DNA of 42,432 nucleotides from Clostridia bacterium (GTDB lineage Bacteria > Bacillota > Clostridia > Oscillospirales > Acutalibacteraceae), in the NCBI GenBank assembly GCA_017507805.1, contig JAFWAC010000011.1, positions 1-42,432 on the forward strand. The letters run 5' to 3'. The position numbers and the translations under genes are program-made. The notes below the pieces were generated by a model that saw only the letters and a list, made by a program, of their open reading frames with translations, was not told the origin of the DNA and ran no database searches. Within the stretch, counting starts at the first letter, position 1. Each line of letters starts with the position of its first letter. Below, piece after piece: positions 26,676-34,701 of the stretch.

Positions 26676-27533
26676 TCACTTTTCCTCCGAACCGAGCGCC
26701 GCGGCAATGCTTGCGGCAGTTTCTTTTATGGAAATAACATTAGTCTTTACCCTGAAGCCCTTTTGCTTCAAGGCATAAAGCAGCTCTGTCGTTTGGGGAA
26801 CATCAAGTCCCACCGATTTAAGCAGGCTGACATTTTCAAAAATTTCGGCAGGCAGGCCATCGGCAATTATTTCACCGTCATTCATCACTACCACCCTGTC
26901 AGCCTTTTCAGCCTCTTCCATATAATGTGTTATCAAAATTACCGTTATATTCTTTTCTTTATTAAGCTTTATAAGGGTGTCTATTATTTCGGCTCTGCCC
27001 TTTGGGTCGAGCATGGCTGTAGGCTCGTCCAAAACAAGGCAGTCAGGTTGCATCGCAATTATGCCTGCTATTGCAATCCTCTGCTTTTGTCCGCCCGAAA
27101 GTCTGTGCGGGGTGGATTTTCTGAATTCGTACATCCCTACTGACTTTAAAGCATCATCAACACGGACACGGATTTCCGCAGGTGAAAGCCCTAAATTTTC
27201 GGGGCCGAATGCCACATCCTCCTCAACGATAGAAGCGATGAGCTGATTATCGGGATTTTGAAAAACCATCCCCACCTTACGCTTGATTTCAAGCTCCTTT
27301 TCCTCGTCCTTGGTATTAATTCCGTCAATTATAACATCACCGAAGGTAGGTCTTTTCAAGCCGTTGAGCATTTTTGCAAGGGTTGATTTGCCCGAACCGT
27401 TATGCCCTAAAATCACGGTAAAGCTACCCCTTTCGATATTGAGGTTAATATCCTTTACGGCAGCAAATATGCGTTCCTCCTCGGTATACTCATAAGACAC
27501 TTTTTTAATTTCAATTATATTTTCCATTTTCAT
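26676..27533 (-). CDS. ecfA1: Energy-coupling factor transporter ATPase EcfA1
   Basis: A 285-residue ABC ATPase. Walker [11 protein letters not shown]-loop [18 protein letters not shown], signature LSGGQKQR and Walker [14 protein letters not shown] are present; the NPDNQ form of the Q-loop is typical of EcfA1. The ATG at 27533 overlaps the stop of the methyltransferase gene (ATGA). A second in-frame ATG two codons later is equally possible. With EcfA2 and EcfT it powers uptake of vitamins or metals through S components encoded elsewhere. Confidence 0.93.
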   Translation of the reverse strand: MKMENIIEIKKVSYEYTEEERIFAAVKDINLNIERGSFTVILGHNGSGKSTLAKMLNGLKRPTFGDVIIDGINTKDEEKELEIKRKVGMVFQNPDNQLIASIVEEDVAFGPENLGLSPAEIRVRVDDALKSVGMYEFRKSTPHRLSGGQKQRIAIAGIIAMQPDCLVLDEPTAMLDPKGRAEIIDTLIKLNKEKNITVILITHYMEEAEKADRVVVMNDGEIIADGLPAEIFENVSLLKSVGLDVPQTTELLYALKQKGFRVKTNVISIKETAASIAAALGSEEK

Positions 27534-28393
27534 CTTTTCCAGACAGTTGTATTACCGCAGGGCAGGCTTATTCCCTTTTGGGTTATATTAAGACCGATTT
27601 CATCGGTGAAAATTTCACCGCCGCGCTTACCTGCCACATGGCGTTTTACCATATAATTAAGTATTGTGGGCGAAAGTCCGCCGGTGTAGGAATTAAGAAA
27701 GAAAAAGATTGCATCATCAGAAAGCAGCTTGCCCGTTTCCTCTAAAAGCTCACCTAATTGCTGTTCTAATTTCCAGACCTCTCCGCCGGGGCCTCTGCCG
27801 TAGGAGGGCGGGTCCATTATAATAGCATCGTATTTCTTGCCGCGGCGAATTTCTCTTTTGACGAATTTCATACAATCGTCTACCAGCCAACGGACATTTC
27901 GGTCTGCAAGACCGGAAGCCGCGGCATTTTCCTTTGCCCATTGAACCATACCCTTTGAAGCATCCACATGGGTAACTGCCGCGCCCGCCTCAAGACAGGC
28001 AATAGTGGCTCCCCCGGTATAAGCAAAGAGATTTAGCACAGAGATTTCTCTGTTTTCTTTTTCGATAAGCTCCTTTGCCAGCGACCAATTTACCGCCTGT
28101 TCGGGAAAAAGCCCCGTATGCTTAAAGCCCATAGGCTTCAATCTGAAGGTAAGATTATTATAAGAAATGCTCCAGACATCGGGTACGCTTTTCAGCCTTT
28201 CCCAATATCCGCCGCCGCTTTGGGAACGGTGATAAACCGCATTGGCAGAATACCACCGTTTATCGGTGCGGCTGTTTTGCCAAATCACCTGTGGGTCGGG
28301 GCGGATTAATATAACCTCGCCCCATCTTTCAAGTCTTTCACCGCTGTCGGCATCTATGAGCTCATAGTCGTTAAAGCCTTCTACCGTTCTCAT
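27530..28393 (-). CDS. SAM-dependent rRNA-type methyltransferase (RlmI/RlmK-like, class I)
   Basis: A 287-residue protein. The AdoMet-binding motif I is [20 protein letters not shown], motif [18 protein letters not shown] and the catalytic-type motif [14 protein letters not shown]. The DPPSYGRG sequence is shared with the RlmI/YwbD and RlmK C-terminal domains, which methylate 23S rRNA cytosine or guanine. The N-terminal PUA-like domain of RlmI is missing, replaced by a short strand-rich part, so the exact target base is uncertain. It begins directly after the glmM stop and overlaps ecfA1 by four bases. Confidence 0.85.
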   Translation of the reverse strand: MRTVEGFNDYELIDADSGERLERWGEVILIRPDPQVIWQNSRTDKRWYSANAVYHRSQSGGGYWERLKSVPDVWSISYNNLTFRLKPMGFKHTGLFPEQAVNWSLAKELIEKENREISVLNLFAYTGGATIACLEAGAAVTHVDASKGMVQWAKENAAASGLADRNVRWLVDDCMKFVKREIRRGKKYDAIIMDPPSYGRGPGGEVWKLEQQLGELLEETGKLLSDDAIFFFLNSYTGGLSPTILNYMVKRHVAGKRGGEIFTDEIGLNITQKGISLPCGNTTVWKR

Positions 28394-29740
28394 TTATGCC
28401 TTATCCTCTATAACCTTTGCAACCTGTTTTGCAAGTCTTTTTATTTCTGCAATGTTTTCGCCCTCAAGCATTACCCTTATAAGCGGCTCTGTACCCGAAG
28501 CACGCACCAGAATTCTGCCGCTTTCACCGAGCGCTTTTTCAACATCCTTTATTGCTTTTATAATATCCTCATCGGTACCGAGCTTACTTTTAAGCTCATT
28601 TGAAGCCTTTATATTAACCATGGTCTGCGGAAGCACGGTCATAACAGAGGCAATTTCAGAAGCAGGCTTACCGGTTGAAGCCAAAACCGATGCCAGCATC
28701 GCGCCAGAAAGCTGACCGTCACCCGTTGTTGCGAAGTTCTTGAAAATAATATGTCCCGACTGCTCGCCGCCTATAACATAATCATTTTTAACCATTTCCT
28801 CAAGGACATAGCGGTCGCCTACCTTGGTTTCAAGAACATTTATATCATTTGCCTTGGCAAAATGCTTGAAGCCCAAATTGGTCATAACCGTTACAACGGC
28901 GGTGTTGTCGTTAAGCTTGCCTTTCGCCTTAAGGTCAAGCGCAAAGACCGCAATCATACGGTCACCGTCTATCAGCTTGCCGTTTTCATCAACAGCCAGG
29001 CAACGGTCGGAGTCACCGTCAAAGGCTAATCCTAAATCAACATCGTGACCATTAACATAGTCAATAAGATCCTCCATATTTGTGGAGCCGCAATGATGAT
29101 TGATATTTATTCCGTTGGGGGAATCGTGCATCATATATACCTGTGCGCCAAGTCTTTTGAAAAGCTTTTCGGCGGTATAGGAAGCACAGCCGTTTGCACA
29201 GTCAATCGCGATTTTAAGACCGCTGAGGTCAGCATTTACAGATTTCACAAGGTGGTCGATATAAAGGTCAACATAGTCGTAACGCATAAACACACTGCCA
29301 ACCTCGCCGCCTGTGGGAAACTCAATCGGGCTCATATCGTCAAGCACCAATGCCTCGATTTTTTCCTCGAGAGAATCGGGCAGCTTATAGCCGTTACCGT
29401 CAAAAATCTTTATTCCGTTATATTCACAGGGGTTATGAGAGGCTGAAATCATAATACCTGCATCTGCCTGTCTGTCATTAACAAGAAAAGCGATTGCAGG
29501 TGTCGGCACAAAGCCCACAAGAACAACATCTGCTCCCACAGAGCAAAGTCCTGCCGCCAAAGCCATTTCCAGCATATTAGAGGAAACGCGGGTATCCTTA
29601 CCTATAAGCACCTTTGGCTTTTCGGTTGTTTTCTCTGTCAGCACAAATGCTGCTGCTCTGCCTATGTTTGTAGCAAGCTCACAGGTAAGCTGTGCGTTTG
29701 CAATTCCTCTTGCACCGTCTGTTCCAAATAATCTGCCCAT
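28394..29740 (-). CDS. glmM: Phosphoglucosamine mutase
   Basis: A 448-residue enzyme that converts glucosamine 6-phosphate to glucosamine 1-phosphate for peptidoglycan and other amino-sugar polymers. All four family loops are visible: the start GRLFGTDGARG, the phosphoserine loop ISASHNP with Ser101, the metal loop AFDGDSDRC and the phosphate loop RASGTEPLIRV. Ser before His at the active site and length near 450 separate GlmM from phosphomannomutase. The start has AGGAG upstream. It lies 24 bases after ruvB and immediately before the methyltransferase. Confidence 0.97.
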   Translation of the reverse strand: MGRLFGTDGARGIANAQLTCELATNIGRAAAFVLTEKTTEKPKVLIGKDTRVSSNMLEMALAAGLCSVGADVVLVGFVPTPAIAFLVNDRQADAGIMISASHNPCEYNGIKIFDGNGYKLPDSLEEKIEALVLDDMSPIEFPTGGEVGSVFMRYDYVDLYIDHLVKSVNADLSGLKIAIDCANGCASYTAEKLFKRLGAQVYMMHDSPNGININHHCGSTNMEDLIDYVNGHDVDLGLAFDGDSDRCLAVDENGKLIDGDRMIAVFALDLKAKGKLNDNTAVVTVMTNLGFKHFAKANDINVLETKVGDRYVLEEMVKNDYVIGGEQSGHIIFKNFATTGDGQLSGAMLASVLASTGKPASEIASVMTVLPQTMVNIKASNELKSKLGTDEDIIKAIKDVEKALGESGRILVRASGTEPLIRVMLEGENIAEIKRLAKQVAKVIEDKA

Positions 29741-29764
29741 TATAATTCTCCTTTATTGTATTAA

Positions 29765-30811
29765 TTAAAAAATAGATTGCTGACCGCCGCCGTTGGGGCG
29801 GTCGTTAAGCCCCAAATGCTCACGGGCTAACTGCGTTACACATCTGCCGCGGGCTGTTCTGTTCAGAAAGCCGATTTGCATAAGATACGGCTCATAGACA
29901 TCCTCAATGGTTATTGCTTCCTCACCGATTGCCGCGGCAATGGTTTCAAGTCCCACAGGACCGCCGCCGTAATTGGTGATTATTGTGGTTAGCATTTTGC
30001 GGTCAAAATCGTCAAGTCCCAATTCGTCAATCTCAAAACGCGAAAGCGCCGCCGAAGCAGTTTTCTCATTTATAACACCGTCATACTCAACCTGCGCTAT
30101 ATCCCTGACGCGCTTCAAAAGGCGGTTTGCAATACGGGGCGTGCCTCTTGAACGGGAGGCAATTTCCAAAGCACCGTCACGGTCGGTCTGTATATTTAAA
30201 ATTCCTGCCGACCGCATAATTATTTCAGCTAACTGCTCAGGAGTGTAAAGCTCTAAACGCAGAAGCACACCAAAACGGTCTCTTAAGGGTGCTGTGAGCT
30301 GACCTGAACGGGTGGTTGCGCCCACTAATGTGAATTTCGGCACATCAAGTCTTATCGACCTCGCAGACGGGCCTTTGCCGATTATAATATCAAGAGAAAA
30401 ATCCTCCATAGCAGGGTAAAGAATTTCCTCCACATTGCGGGACAGGCGGTGTATTTCATCGATGAACAGTACATCTCCCTCCTCAAGTGAGGTGAGAATT
30501 GCCACCAAATCCCCCTGCTTTTCTATTGCCGGTCCCGATGTAACCCTGAGGTTTACGCCCATTTCTCTTGCAATAATTCCTGCAAGTGTAGTTTTTCCCA
30601 ATCCCGGCGGTCCGTAAAGCAAAACATGGTCAAGAGTTTCGTTTCTCTGACGCGCCGCTTTAATATAAATACTTAAATTTTCCTTTACCTTATCCTGACC
30701 TATATATTCACTGAGAGTTTTAGGCCGCAAGGAAAGCTCTGCTTCATCCTGATTAAAGCAATAATCGGGAGAAACAATTCGGTTTTCAAAATCCATTTCT
30801 TGCTCTATCAA
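29765..30811 (-). CDS. ruvB: Holliday junction branch migration helicase subunit RuvB
   Basis: A 348-residue AAA+ motor that drives branch migration with RuvA. Walker [10 protein letters not shown], Walker [11 protein letters not shown], sensor I GATTRSG and the arginine-finger and winged-helix C-terminus ([34 protein letters not shown]) are all present. The start is a TTG at 30811 with AGGGG nine bases upstream. It is three bases after the ruvA stop. Confidence 0.97.
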   Translation of the reverse strand: MIEQEMDFENRIVSPDYCFNQDEAELSLRPKTLSEYIGQDKVKENLSIYIKAARQRNETLDHVLLYGPPGLGKTTLAGIIAREMGVNLRVTSGPAIEKQGDLVAILTSLEEGDVLFIDEIHRLSRNVEEILYPAMEDFSLDIIIGKGPSARSIRLDVPKFTLVGATTRSGQLTAPLRDRFGVLLRLELYTPEQLAEIIMRSAGILNIQTDRDGALEIASRSRGTPRIANRLLKRVRDIAQVEYDGVINEKTASAALSRFEIDELGLDDFDRKMLTTIITNYGGGPVGLETIAAAIGEEAITIEDVYEPYLMQIGFLNRTARGRCVTQLAREHLGLNDRPNGGGQQSIF

Positions 30812-30814
30812 TTC

Positions 30815-31417
30815 TTAAAGCCCCCTTGCAAGTGATTTTAATGCCTGCTTTATCATTTCATCTGACGCAAGCTCGGGAGAAAGTCTGCCCACAGCCAATG
30901 CCGCCTCGCTCTTAGTATATCCCAAGCTCACAAGCGCTTCTATTGCTTCGCTTGAAGCGGTGCTTGCAACAGCATTACCCACAGCCTTTATATCTGAAGC
31001 ATTTGCAGTTGCTATGCCGCCCACCTTATCCTTAAGCTCAAGCACTATTCTTTGTGCAAGCTTCAAGCCAACACCCGAAGCGGCAGTTAGTGCTTTGGCA
31101 TCGTTTCCGGCAACCGCCAGCATAATACTTCCGGCGCTCAGCTCCGACAAAAGCGCCAATCCGATTTTAGGTCCCACCCCGTTTACCGAGGTTATCAGCT
31201 TAAAGGCATTCAATTCCTCAATATCTGCAAATCCGTATAAATCCATCGCATCCTCACGGACTGCAAAATGGGTATGGAAAAAAACCTCCTCACCCAAGGA
31301 CGGCAGCTTATAAAAGGCTGCCTTAGTAATAAAGCACTTAAAACCCACACCACCACATTCGACTATTGCGGTGGAATTATCAGAAAATATAAGCTTTCCT
31401 CTTAAAGAAGCAATCAT
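30815..31417 (-). CDS. ruvA: Holliday junction branch migration protein RuvA
   Basis: A 200-residue protein that binds the four-way junction and loads RuvB. The start MIASLRGKLIF at 31417 has GGAGG seven bases upstream, inside the end of ruvC; a longer frame at 31435 has none. Domain I is an OB fold, domain II holds the two helix-hairpin-helix motifs (LITSVNGVGPKIGLALL and LTAASGVGLKLAQRIV), and the C-terminal UBA-like domain III (EALVSLGYTKSEAALAV) contacts RuvB. Confidence 0.97.
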   Translation of the reverse strand: MIASLRGKLIFSDNSTAIVECGGVGFKCFITKAAFYKLPSLGEEVFFHTHFAVREDAMDLYGFADIEELNAFKLITSVNGVGPKIGLALLSELSAGSIMLAVAGNDAKALTAASGVGLKLAQRIVLELKDKVGGIATANASDIKAVGNAVASTASSEAIEALVSLGYTKSEAALAVGRLSPELASDEMIKQALKSLARGL

Positions 31418-31920
31418 TTTTTCGCCTCCGAACAAATTCTTGAATATGATGACCCCGAATAATGCGCATGACAGACAGCTACAGCCAAGGCATCAGCAGT
31501 GTCATCGGGCTTTGGCACGGCCTGCAAATGCAAAAGACTTTTAACCATTTCCATAACCTGGTGCTTTTCTGCCCTGCCATAGCCTGTTACTGCCTGCTTT
31601 ACCTGCAAGGGTGTGTATTCGTTAATACTCAATCCCTTCTGGTAAGCCGACAGCACAATCGCTCCGCGCGCCTGCGCAACATCAATAGCGGTTGTAGTGT
31701 TAGTATTAAAATAAAGCTTTTCAATGGAAAGTGCCTGCGGATTATATTTATCTATTACACAAAGCATATCATCATAAATTGATTTTATTCTTTCCGGAAA
31801 CGGCAGACCTGCCGCAGTTGTAATTGCTCCGCAACCCACAACCGAAAATTTTCCGGCACAGTAATCAATAACACCGTAGCCCACAATGGCATAGCCCGGG
31901 TCTATACCTAATATTCGCAC
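31414..31920 (-). CDS. ruvC: Crossover junction endodeoxyribonuclease RuvC
   Basis: A 168-residue resolvase that cuts Holliday junctions. The start GTG at 31920 (ILGIDPGYAIVGYGVI) has AGAGGA nine bases upstream. The RNase H-fold catalytic acids are Asp7, Glu67 (SIEKLYFN), Asp140 and Asp143 (DDTADALAVA). The stop overlaps the ruvA start by four bases (ATGA). It is the first gene of the long minus-strand operon, with a promoter 40-68 bases upstream. Confidence 0.96.
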   Translation of the reverse strand: MRILGIDPGYAIVGYGVIDYCAGKFSVVGCGAITTAAGLPFPERIKSIYDDMLCVIDKYNPQALSIEKLYFNTNTTTAIDVAQARGAIVLSAYQKGLSINEYTPLQVKQAVTGYGRAEKHQVMEMVKSLLHLQAVPKPDDTADALAVAVCHAHYSGSSYSRICSEAKK

Positions 31921-31959
31921 CTTTGCACATCCTCTTAAAACCGCAAATTTATTCAGTAT

Positions 31960-31988
31960 ATTTTACCATATTCTATATAATTTATCAA
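31960..31988 (-). promoter_or_regulatory. Promoter of the ruvC operon
   Basis: On the minus strand TTGATA (31983-31988), a 17-base spacer ending in TGG and TAAAAT (31960-31965), that is an extended -10. It sits 40 bases before the ruvC GTG and faces away from the tRNA promoter. Confidence 0.7.
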
Positions 31989-32040
31989 CTGTTTTTTCTG
32001 TTGAAAGCCTGCGCTTGACAATCGGAATTTCTTTTTTTGA

Positions 32041-32066
32041 AAAAAGCGTGAAAAAAGCCGCTTTTT
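32041..32066. other. A/T-flanked hairpin between the two divergent promoters
   Basis: AAAAAGCG (32041-32048) and CGCTTTTT (32059-32066) form an 8-bp stem with a 10-base loop. It has terminator-like composition but no gene leads into it from either side. It may insulate the ruvC and tRNA transcription units. Confidence 0.3.
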
Positions 32067-32080
32067 ATTCAATTTCAGTG

Positions 32081-32109
32081 TTGACTTTTTGATAAAGTTA
32101 TGTTAGAAT
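32081..32109 (+). promoter_or_regulatory. Promoter of the tRNA-Ser cluster
   Basis: TTGACT (32081-32086), a 17-base spacer ending in TGT and TAGAAT (32104-32109), an extended -10. The expected start point near 32116 is 10 bases before the first tRNA. Confidence 0.75.
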
Positions 32110-32125
32110 ATCTTAGTCTCAATTC

Positions 32126-32214
32126 GGAGAGGTATCGAAGTGGTCATAACGAGGCGGTCTTGAAAACCGTTTGGGGGCAACCCCACAAGGGTTCGAATCC
32201 CTTCCTCTCCGCCA
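32126..32214 (+). tRNA. tRNA-Ser (anticodon UGA)
   Basis: An 89-nt class II tRNA. The acceptor stem GGAGAGG pairs with CCTCTCC, followed by G and encoded CCA. The anticodon stem GCGGT/ACCGT encloses loop CTTGAAA with anticodon TGA. A long variable arm (TTGGGGGCAACCCCA) and T arm with GTTCGAATC are present. It reads UCN serine codons. Confidence 0.96.
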
Positions 32215-32241
32215 TTTTTTAATATGCTTTAAGGCGTACAG

Positions 32242-32271
32242 CAATTCGGAGTAGTACTCAAGTTGGTGACG
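32242..32271 (+). repeat. 30-base direct repeat, copy 1 (5' part of tRNA-Ser and leader)
   Basis: This 30-base stretch is identical to 32447-32476. It covers six leader bases (CAATTC) and the acceptor 5' strand and D arm of tRNA-Ser(GCU). The same CAATTCGGAG leader also precedes the first tRNA-Ser. Confidence 0.85.
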
Positions 32272-32402
32272 GGCTTTGAGCAGAAGCGCTGCCTGCGGCA
32301 GATGAAGCGACTGCGAAAAGGCGCAGCGGTCAAAATTTTCAGGCGCTCCAAGCCTTAGAAAATTTTGGGTACCGCAAGAGGGCACGCAAGCCGAGGAACT
32401 CC
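32248..32402 (+). ncRNA. tRNA-Ser-like structured RNA element of unknown function
   Basis: A 155-base element that starts with the same 24 bases as tRNA-Ser(GCU) and then departs from any tRNA. Its ends pair (GGAGT at 32248-32252, ACTCC at 32398-32402). GGCTT (32272-32276) can pair with AAGCC (32388-32392). Inside are three hairpins: CTGCC/GGCAG (32289-32301), CTGCG/CGCAG (32311-32326) and a 10-bp CAAAATTTTC/GAAAATTTTG stem extended by AGGC/GCCT (32331-32367). A tRNA anticodon and T arm are absent. It shares the promoter and terminator of the two tRNAs. It could be a degenerate tRNA copy carrying an insertion, a small mobile or REP-like element, or a novel RNA. No protein on either strand looks real. 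Confidence 0.5.
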
Positions 32403-32446
32403 TAATAGCTGTGTTTGAAAAATTAAATATATACCAAAGCGTATAT

Positions 32447-32476
32447 CAATTCGGAGTAGTACTCAAGTTGGTGACG
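32447..32476 (+). repeat. 30-base direct repeat, copy 2
   Basis: Identical to 32242-32271. Here it runs on into the complete tRNA-Ser(GCU). Confidence 0.85.
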
Positions 32477-32546
32477 AGGCGCCCCTGCTAAGGGCGTAGG
32501 TCGGCTAAACCCCGGCGCGAGAGTTCGAGTCTCTCCTACTCCGCCA
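32453..32546 (+). tRNA. tRNA-Ser (anticodon GCU)
   Basis: A 94-nt class II tRNA. The acceptor stem GGAGTAG pairs with CTACTCC, followed by G and encoded CCA. The anticodon stem CGCCC/GGGCG holds loop CTGCTAA with anticodon GCT. The long variable arm and GTTCGAGTC T arm are present. It reads AGU and AGC. The prophage begins downstream of its 3' end. Confidence 0.96.
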
Positions 32547-32550
32547 AAAC

Positions 32551-32576
32551 AAAAGACCGCGTAATAGCGGTCTTTT
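32551..32576 (+). terminator. Terminator of the tRNA-Ser cluster
   Basis: AAAAGACCGC (32551-32560), loop GTAATA and GCGGTCTTTT (32567-32576), a 10-bp perfect stem whose 3' arm ends in the T-run, five bases after the tRNA CCA end. Confidence 0.85.
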
Positions 32577-32652
32577 CCTTTATTCATGCGCTTTTAAAGC
32601 CTTTTTTATTCAATTTGTAATTAAAGCTTTTTTATTTAAATTAAGTGATTTT

Positions 32653-32686
32653 TGCACACAACTGCACACGAAAATGCACACGAAAA
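32653..32686. repeat. TGCACAC short tandem repeats at the prophage edge
   Basis: TGCACAC occurs at 32653, 32663 and 32675. The last two are part of a perfect 12-base tandem repeat (TGCACACGAAAA, 32663-32674 and 32675-32686). The position between the tRNA terminator and the first prophage gene suggests integrase arm-type sites or part of an attachment region. This is inference. Confidence 0.5.
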
Positions 32687-32726
32687 CACCGCCCCGTTCC
32701 TTTTGGGATTAGGGCGGCTTTTTTTA
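32683..32726. terminator. Terminator at the end of the prophage late genes
   Basis: CCGCCC (32689-32694) and GGGCGG (32712-32717) with an inner weaker stem. T7 follows on the plus strand and GTTTTCG on the minus strand. It overlaps the end of the holin gene and would stop late transcription before the tRNA region. Confidence 0.75.
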
Positions 32727-32927
32727 CACCTTAATCTCCGGCAGACCTTTAACCGAGATAAGCAGAGAGAGCAATCCCGAAAGCAGCGATGCAGATACTA
32801 CAAGCTTCCAATCCACCTGAGAAATCACTGCCGATGTTCCGATGGTTGCTGCAGCCGTTTCTGCCACCGTTTTAATCGCTCTTACGCCTGCCGCCTTAAA
32901 CCATTTTGAAATTTTGCTTTTATCCAT
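32724..32927 (-). CDS. Phage holin, r1t type
   Basis: A 67-residue protein. The sequence KWFKAAGVRAIKTVAETAAATIGTSAVISQVDW followed by a second hydrophobic helix (LVVSASLLSGLLSLLISVKGLP) matches the two-helix layout of r1t-type holins, including the AAGVRAIKT opening. Such proteins form membrane pores that release the endolysin at the end of the phage cycle. It starts 15 bases after the endolysin stop behind GGAAGG and is the last gene of the prophage on this side. Confidence 0.88.
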   Translation of the reverse strand: MDKSKISKWFKAAGVRAIKTVAETAAATIGTSAVISQVDWKLVVSASLLSGLLSLLISVKGLPEIKV

Positions 32928-32942
32928 TGTTTTCCTTCCTTT

Positions 32943-33512
32943 CTATCTGTAAGAGGTTATTGTTTTTCCGTTCCGGTCATAGATTACATAACCGTATTTT
33001 TTTGCAATAAGCCTTGCCTGTGAGATATACGGAGTGATTTTAATCGCCGGTGCTTTCCAAGATTTTTTAACTATGTAAAGCTTACCCTTGGTTACACCGT
33101 CATTATATGTGCCGAGCTTGTTCGGTATACCGCTTATTGCGGTTATATCCCTTATCTGCGCCTTTGAGCTGTTGCCCCTTACGCAGTAATGGCAGTGTGA
33201 GCCTGTGGATTTTCCGGTGCTGCCCTCGATACCTATAAGCTCGCCTTTTTCAACCGTCTGACCTTTGGTAACCTTAAGCTCTGACAAATGCCCGAAATAG
33301 TAACGGTCGTTAGTCCCTGTTTGCTTTATCCTCACATAAAGCCCGAAGCCATGCTTTTTGTTCAGGCTGTTCTCCCAGCCGGCTTTTTCCACTACACCGC
33401 TTACGGTGCTGTATATTTCCTTGCTGTCTACCCCCACAAGGTCGAGACCGTCATGCGCGGTGCCCTTGTATATTTGAGATACCCTGAATTTTCCGTTATA
33501 CGGACTGTTCAT
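32943..33512 (-). CDS. M23 family peptidase, phage endolysin
   Basis: A 189-residue zinc endopeptidase that cuts peptidoglycan cross-bridges. The M23 metal motifs are His20 and Asp24 in AHDGLDLVG, and His106 and His108 in GSHCHYCV; His75 in FGHLSELK supports catalysis. The start ATG at 33512 has AAGGAGG upstream, and an earlier in-frame start has none. There is no signal peptide, so export depends on the holin encoded next. The C-terminal 70 residues are a short basic tail (KGKLYIVKKSWKAPAIKITPYISQARLIAKKYGY) that may bind the cell wall. Confidence 0.9.
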   Translation of the reverse strand: MNSPYNGKFRVSQIYKGTAHDGLDLVGVDSKEIYSTVSGVVEKAGWENSLNKKHGFGLYVRIKQTGTNDRYYFGHLSELKVTKGQTVEKGELIGIEGSTGKSTGSHCHYCVRGNSSKAQIRDITAISGIPNKLGTYNDGVTKGKLYIVKKSWKAPAIKITPYISQARLIAKKYGYVIYDRNGKTITSYR

Positions 33513-33525
33513 TTTCTTTTCCTCC

Positions 33526-33810
33526 TTATGATACAATTTCCCAAGATTTAACCTCACTGTAAATCTTGTCGATAAACGAATTACCCTTTAATGCTTTGTA
33601 GGCTTCATACAGCATTATGAAATTCTCATATTCATACTGCCTGATTGTCTGCGCCTCACGGTTATGATAATAAATCCTCAGCATTTCGCTTCTCAGCTGA
33701 CACTTTGTTCCATCAGCAAGCTTTTTAAGCCTTGCAATTATCGGGGTTATTACACCTATCAAAGCAATCAGCTCTCCACCCAATGCCACCCACGCTGTTA
33801 TGTTTTGCAT
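33526..33810 (-). CDS. Small phage membrane protein between tail and lysis genes
   Basis: A 94-residue protein with one membrane segment at about 6-26 (WVALGGELIALIGVITPIIA) followed by a charged helical part (KKLADGTKCQLRSEMLRIYYHNREAQTIRQYEYENF). It starts behind GGTGAGG 13 bases downstream of the tail gene stop and is followed by the endolysin. Position and topology fit phage holin-associated proteins (XkdX/BhlA-like or a second holin/spanin), but I do not recognise the family. Confidence 0.7.
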   Translation of the reverse strand: MQNITAWVALGGELIALIGVITPIIARLKKLADGTKCQLRSEMLRIYYHNREAQTIRQYEYENFIMLYEAYKALKGNSFIDKIYSEVKSWEIVS

Positions 33811-33825
33811 TTCCTCACCACCTCT

Positions 33826-34701
33826 TTACAAATAGCTTTGTATAATCTGTTTCGCCGCTTCAAATCCGCTTTGCAGCTCTGCGAATTTATCCCATTTTTC
33901 CTGATTGGCTTCCGTTCTGTATCTGCACTCGGCAGAAATACCGTCCGTATCAGAAATAAGCGTCATATTAGGTGATAAACTTGTAAGCCCCTCTACAGTT
34001 CCGTCTGCGTTGGCTGTTGCAGTTTGCGGTTCTTTATAAGCTTCGTATTCTGTTGCGGTGTCTGCGATTTCGAGTTGAACATCGCTAATAGTTGCTTCAA
34101 CGTTGTCTGTTTTCGCTTTCAAAACAATATTAGCCCAACATTCATTATCCTTAGTAGCGAAAGAAATGACTGACGATTGCAAATAAATATTTCTTAAATA
34201 TTCACCGTTTTGATTATATAACCCTATTGAAATTTCACCATTTGAAGTGTTACAAGAACAAATATATGTTGTATTCGGTTTAACTTTAACATCAAACCCC
34301 AAACCATAAGGCTGGCTTTGTGAAAGAAGTTTTATTTGTTTTCCTATTGAATAACTTATTAGGTTTAAGGCGTTTATATAATTATTGCTTGACATCGATA
34401 AGAAAAGTTTATTGCCGTTGAACTCTCTTGCTTCTGTATTATAGCTATAGTTAATCGAAACAACTTCACGGTTATTAACATTTAACAAATTCTTTCCGTA
34501 TCTGCTGACTGTAATTCCTGAAAAGTCCGTGACGGTATCACTTGTAAGGTTTATTGAAAGCTCGTGTTCCGTATTGCATACATCCGCAAGCGTTATGATT
34601 TCTCCACTGATCGTTGTAACAGCCGATTTAACAGTCTCACATACTGCCGGCGTGTTGTCAGCTATGGTTAATAGTTTATCTGCTATTGACACATTATTCA
34701 C
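33826..34701 (-). CDS. Phage tail-associated protein with beta-sandwich domain
   Basis: A 291-residue protein (288 if the second GTG at 34692 is used, which has a better-spaced GGCGG site). The N-terminal 90 residues are helical with a repeated V-x-T-x-S pattern; a jelly-roll or CBM-like segment follows (YGLGFDVKVKPNTTYICSCN ... ISIGLYNQNGEYLRNIYLQ ... VEATISDVQLEIADTATEYE), typical of siphovirus tail tip or adsorption proteins that contact cell-surface sugars. The C-terminus is a short coiled coil. It overlaps the previous gene by eight bases. The exact role is not known. Confidence 0.7.
   Translation of the reverse strand: MNNVSIADKLLTIADNTPAVCETVKSAVTTISGEIITLADVCNTEHELSINLTSDTVTDFSGITVSRYGKNLLNVNNREVVSINYSYNTEAREFNGNKLFLSMSSNNYINALNLISYSIGKQIKLLSQSQPYGLGFDVKVKPNTTYICSCNTSNGEISIGLYNQNGEYLRNIYLQSSVISFATKDNECWANIVLKAKTDNVEATISDVQLEIADTATEYEAYKEPQTATANADGTVEGLTSLSPNMTLISDTDGISAECRYRTEANQEKWDKFAELQSGFEAAKQIIQSYL

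Noticed and set aside
26675-26707. A start of ecfA2 11 codons upstream of the TTG at 26674
   Set aside because: The extra codons lie in ecfA1, do not align with EcfA2 starts and have no ribosome site, while GGAGG precedes the TTG.
32015-32043. A TTGACA at 32015-32020 as a second tRNA promoter
   Set aside because: The 17-base spacing leads to TGAAAA, which is not a -10 element.
32119-32385. A minus-strand open frame with RGRDSNPCGVAPKRFSRPPRYDHFDTSP near its end
   Set aside because: That end is the antisense of tRNA-Ser(UGA), and the rest is antisense to the structured element. This is a well known annotation artefact type, with no ribosome site.
32248-32402. A group II intron fragment, T-box or CRISPR unit in the structured element
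   Set aside because: No domain V-like motif, no T-box AGGGTGG-like sequence or terminator switch, and no repeat-spacer pattern is visible.
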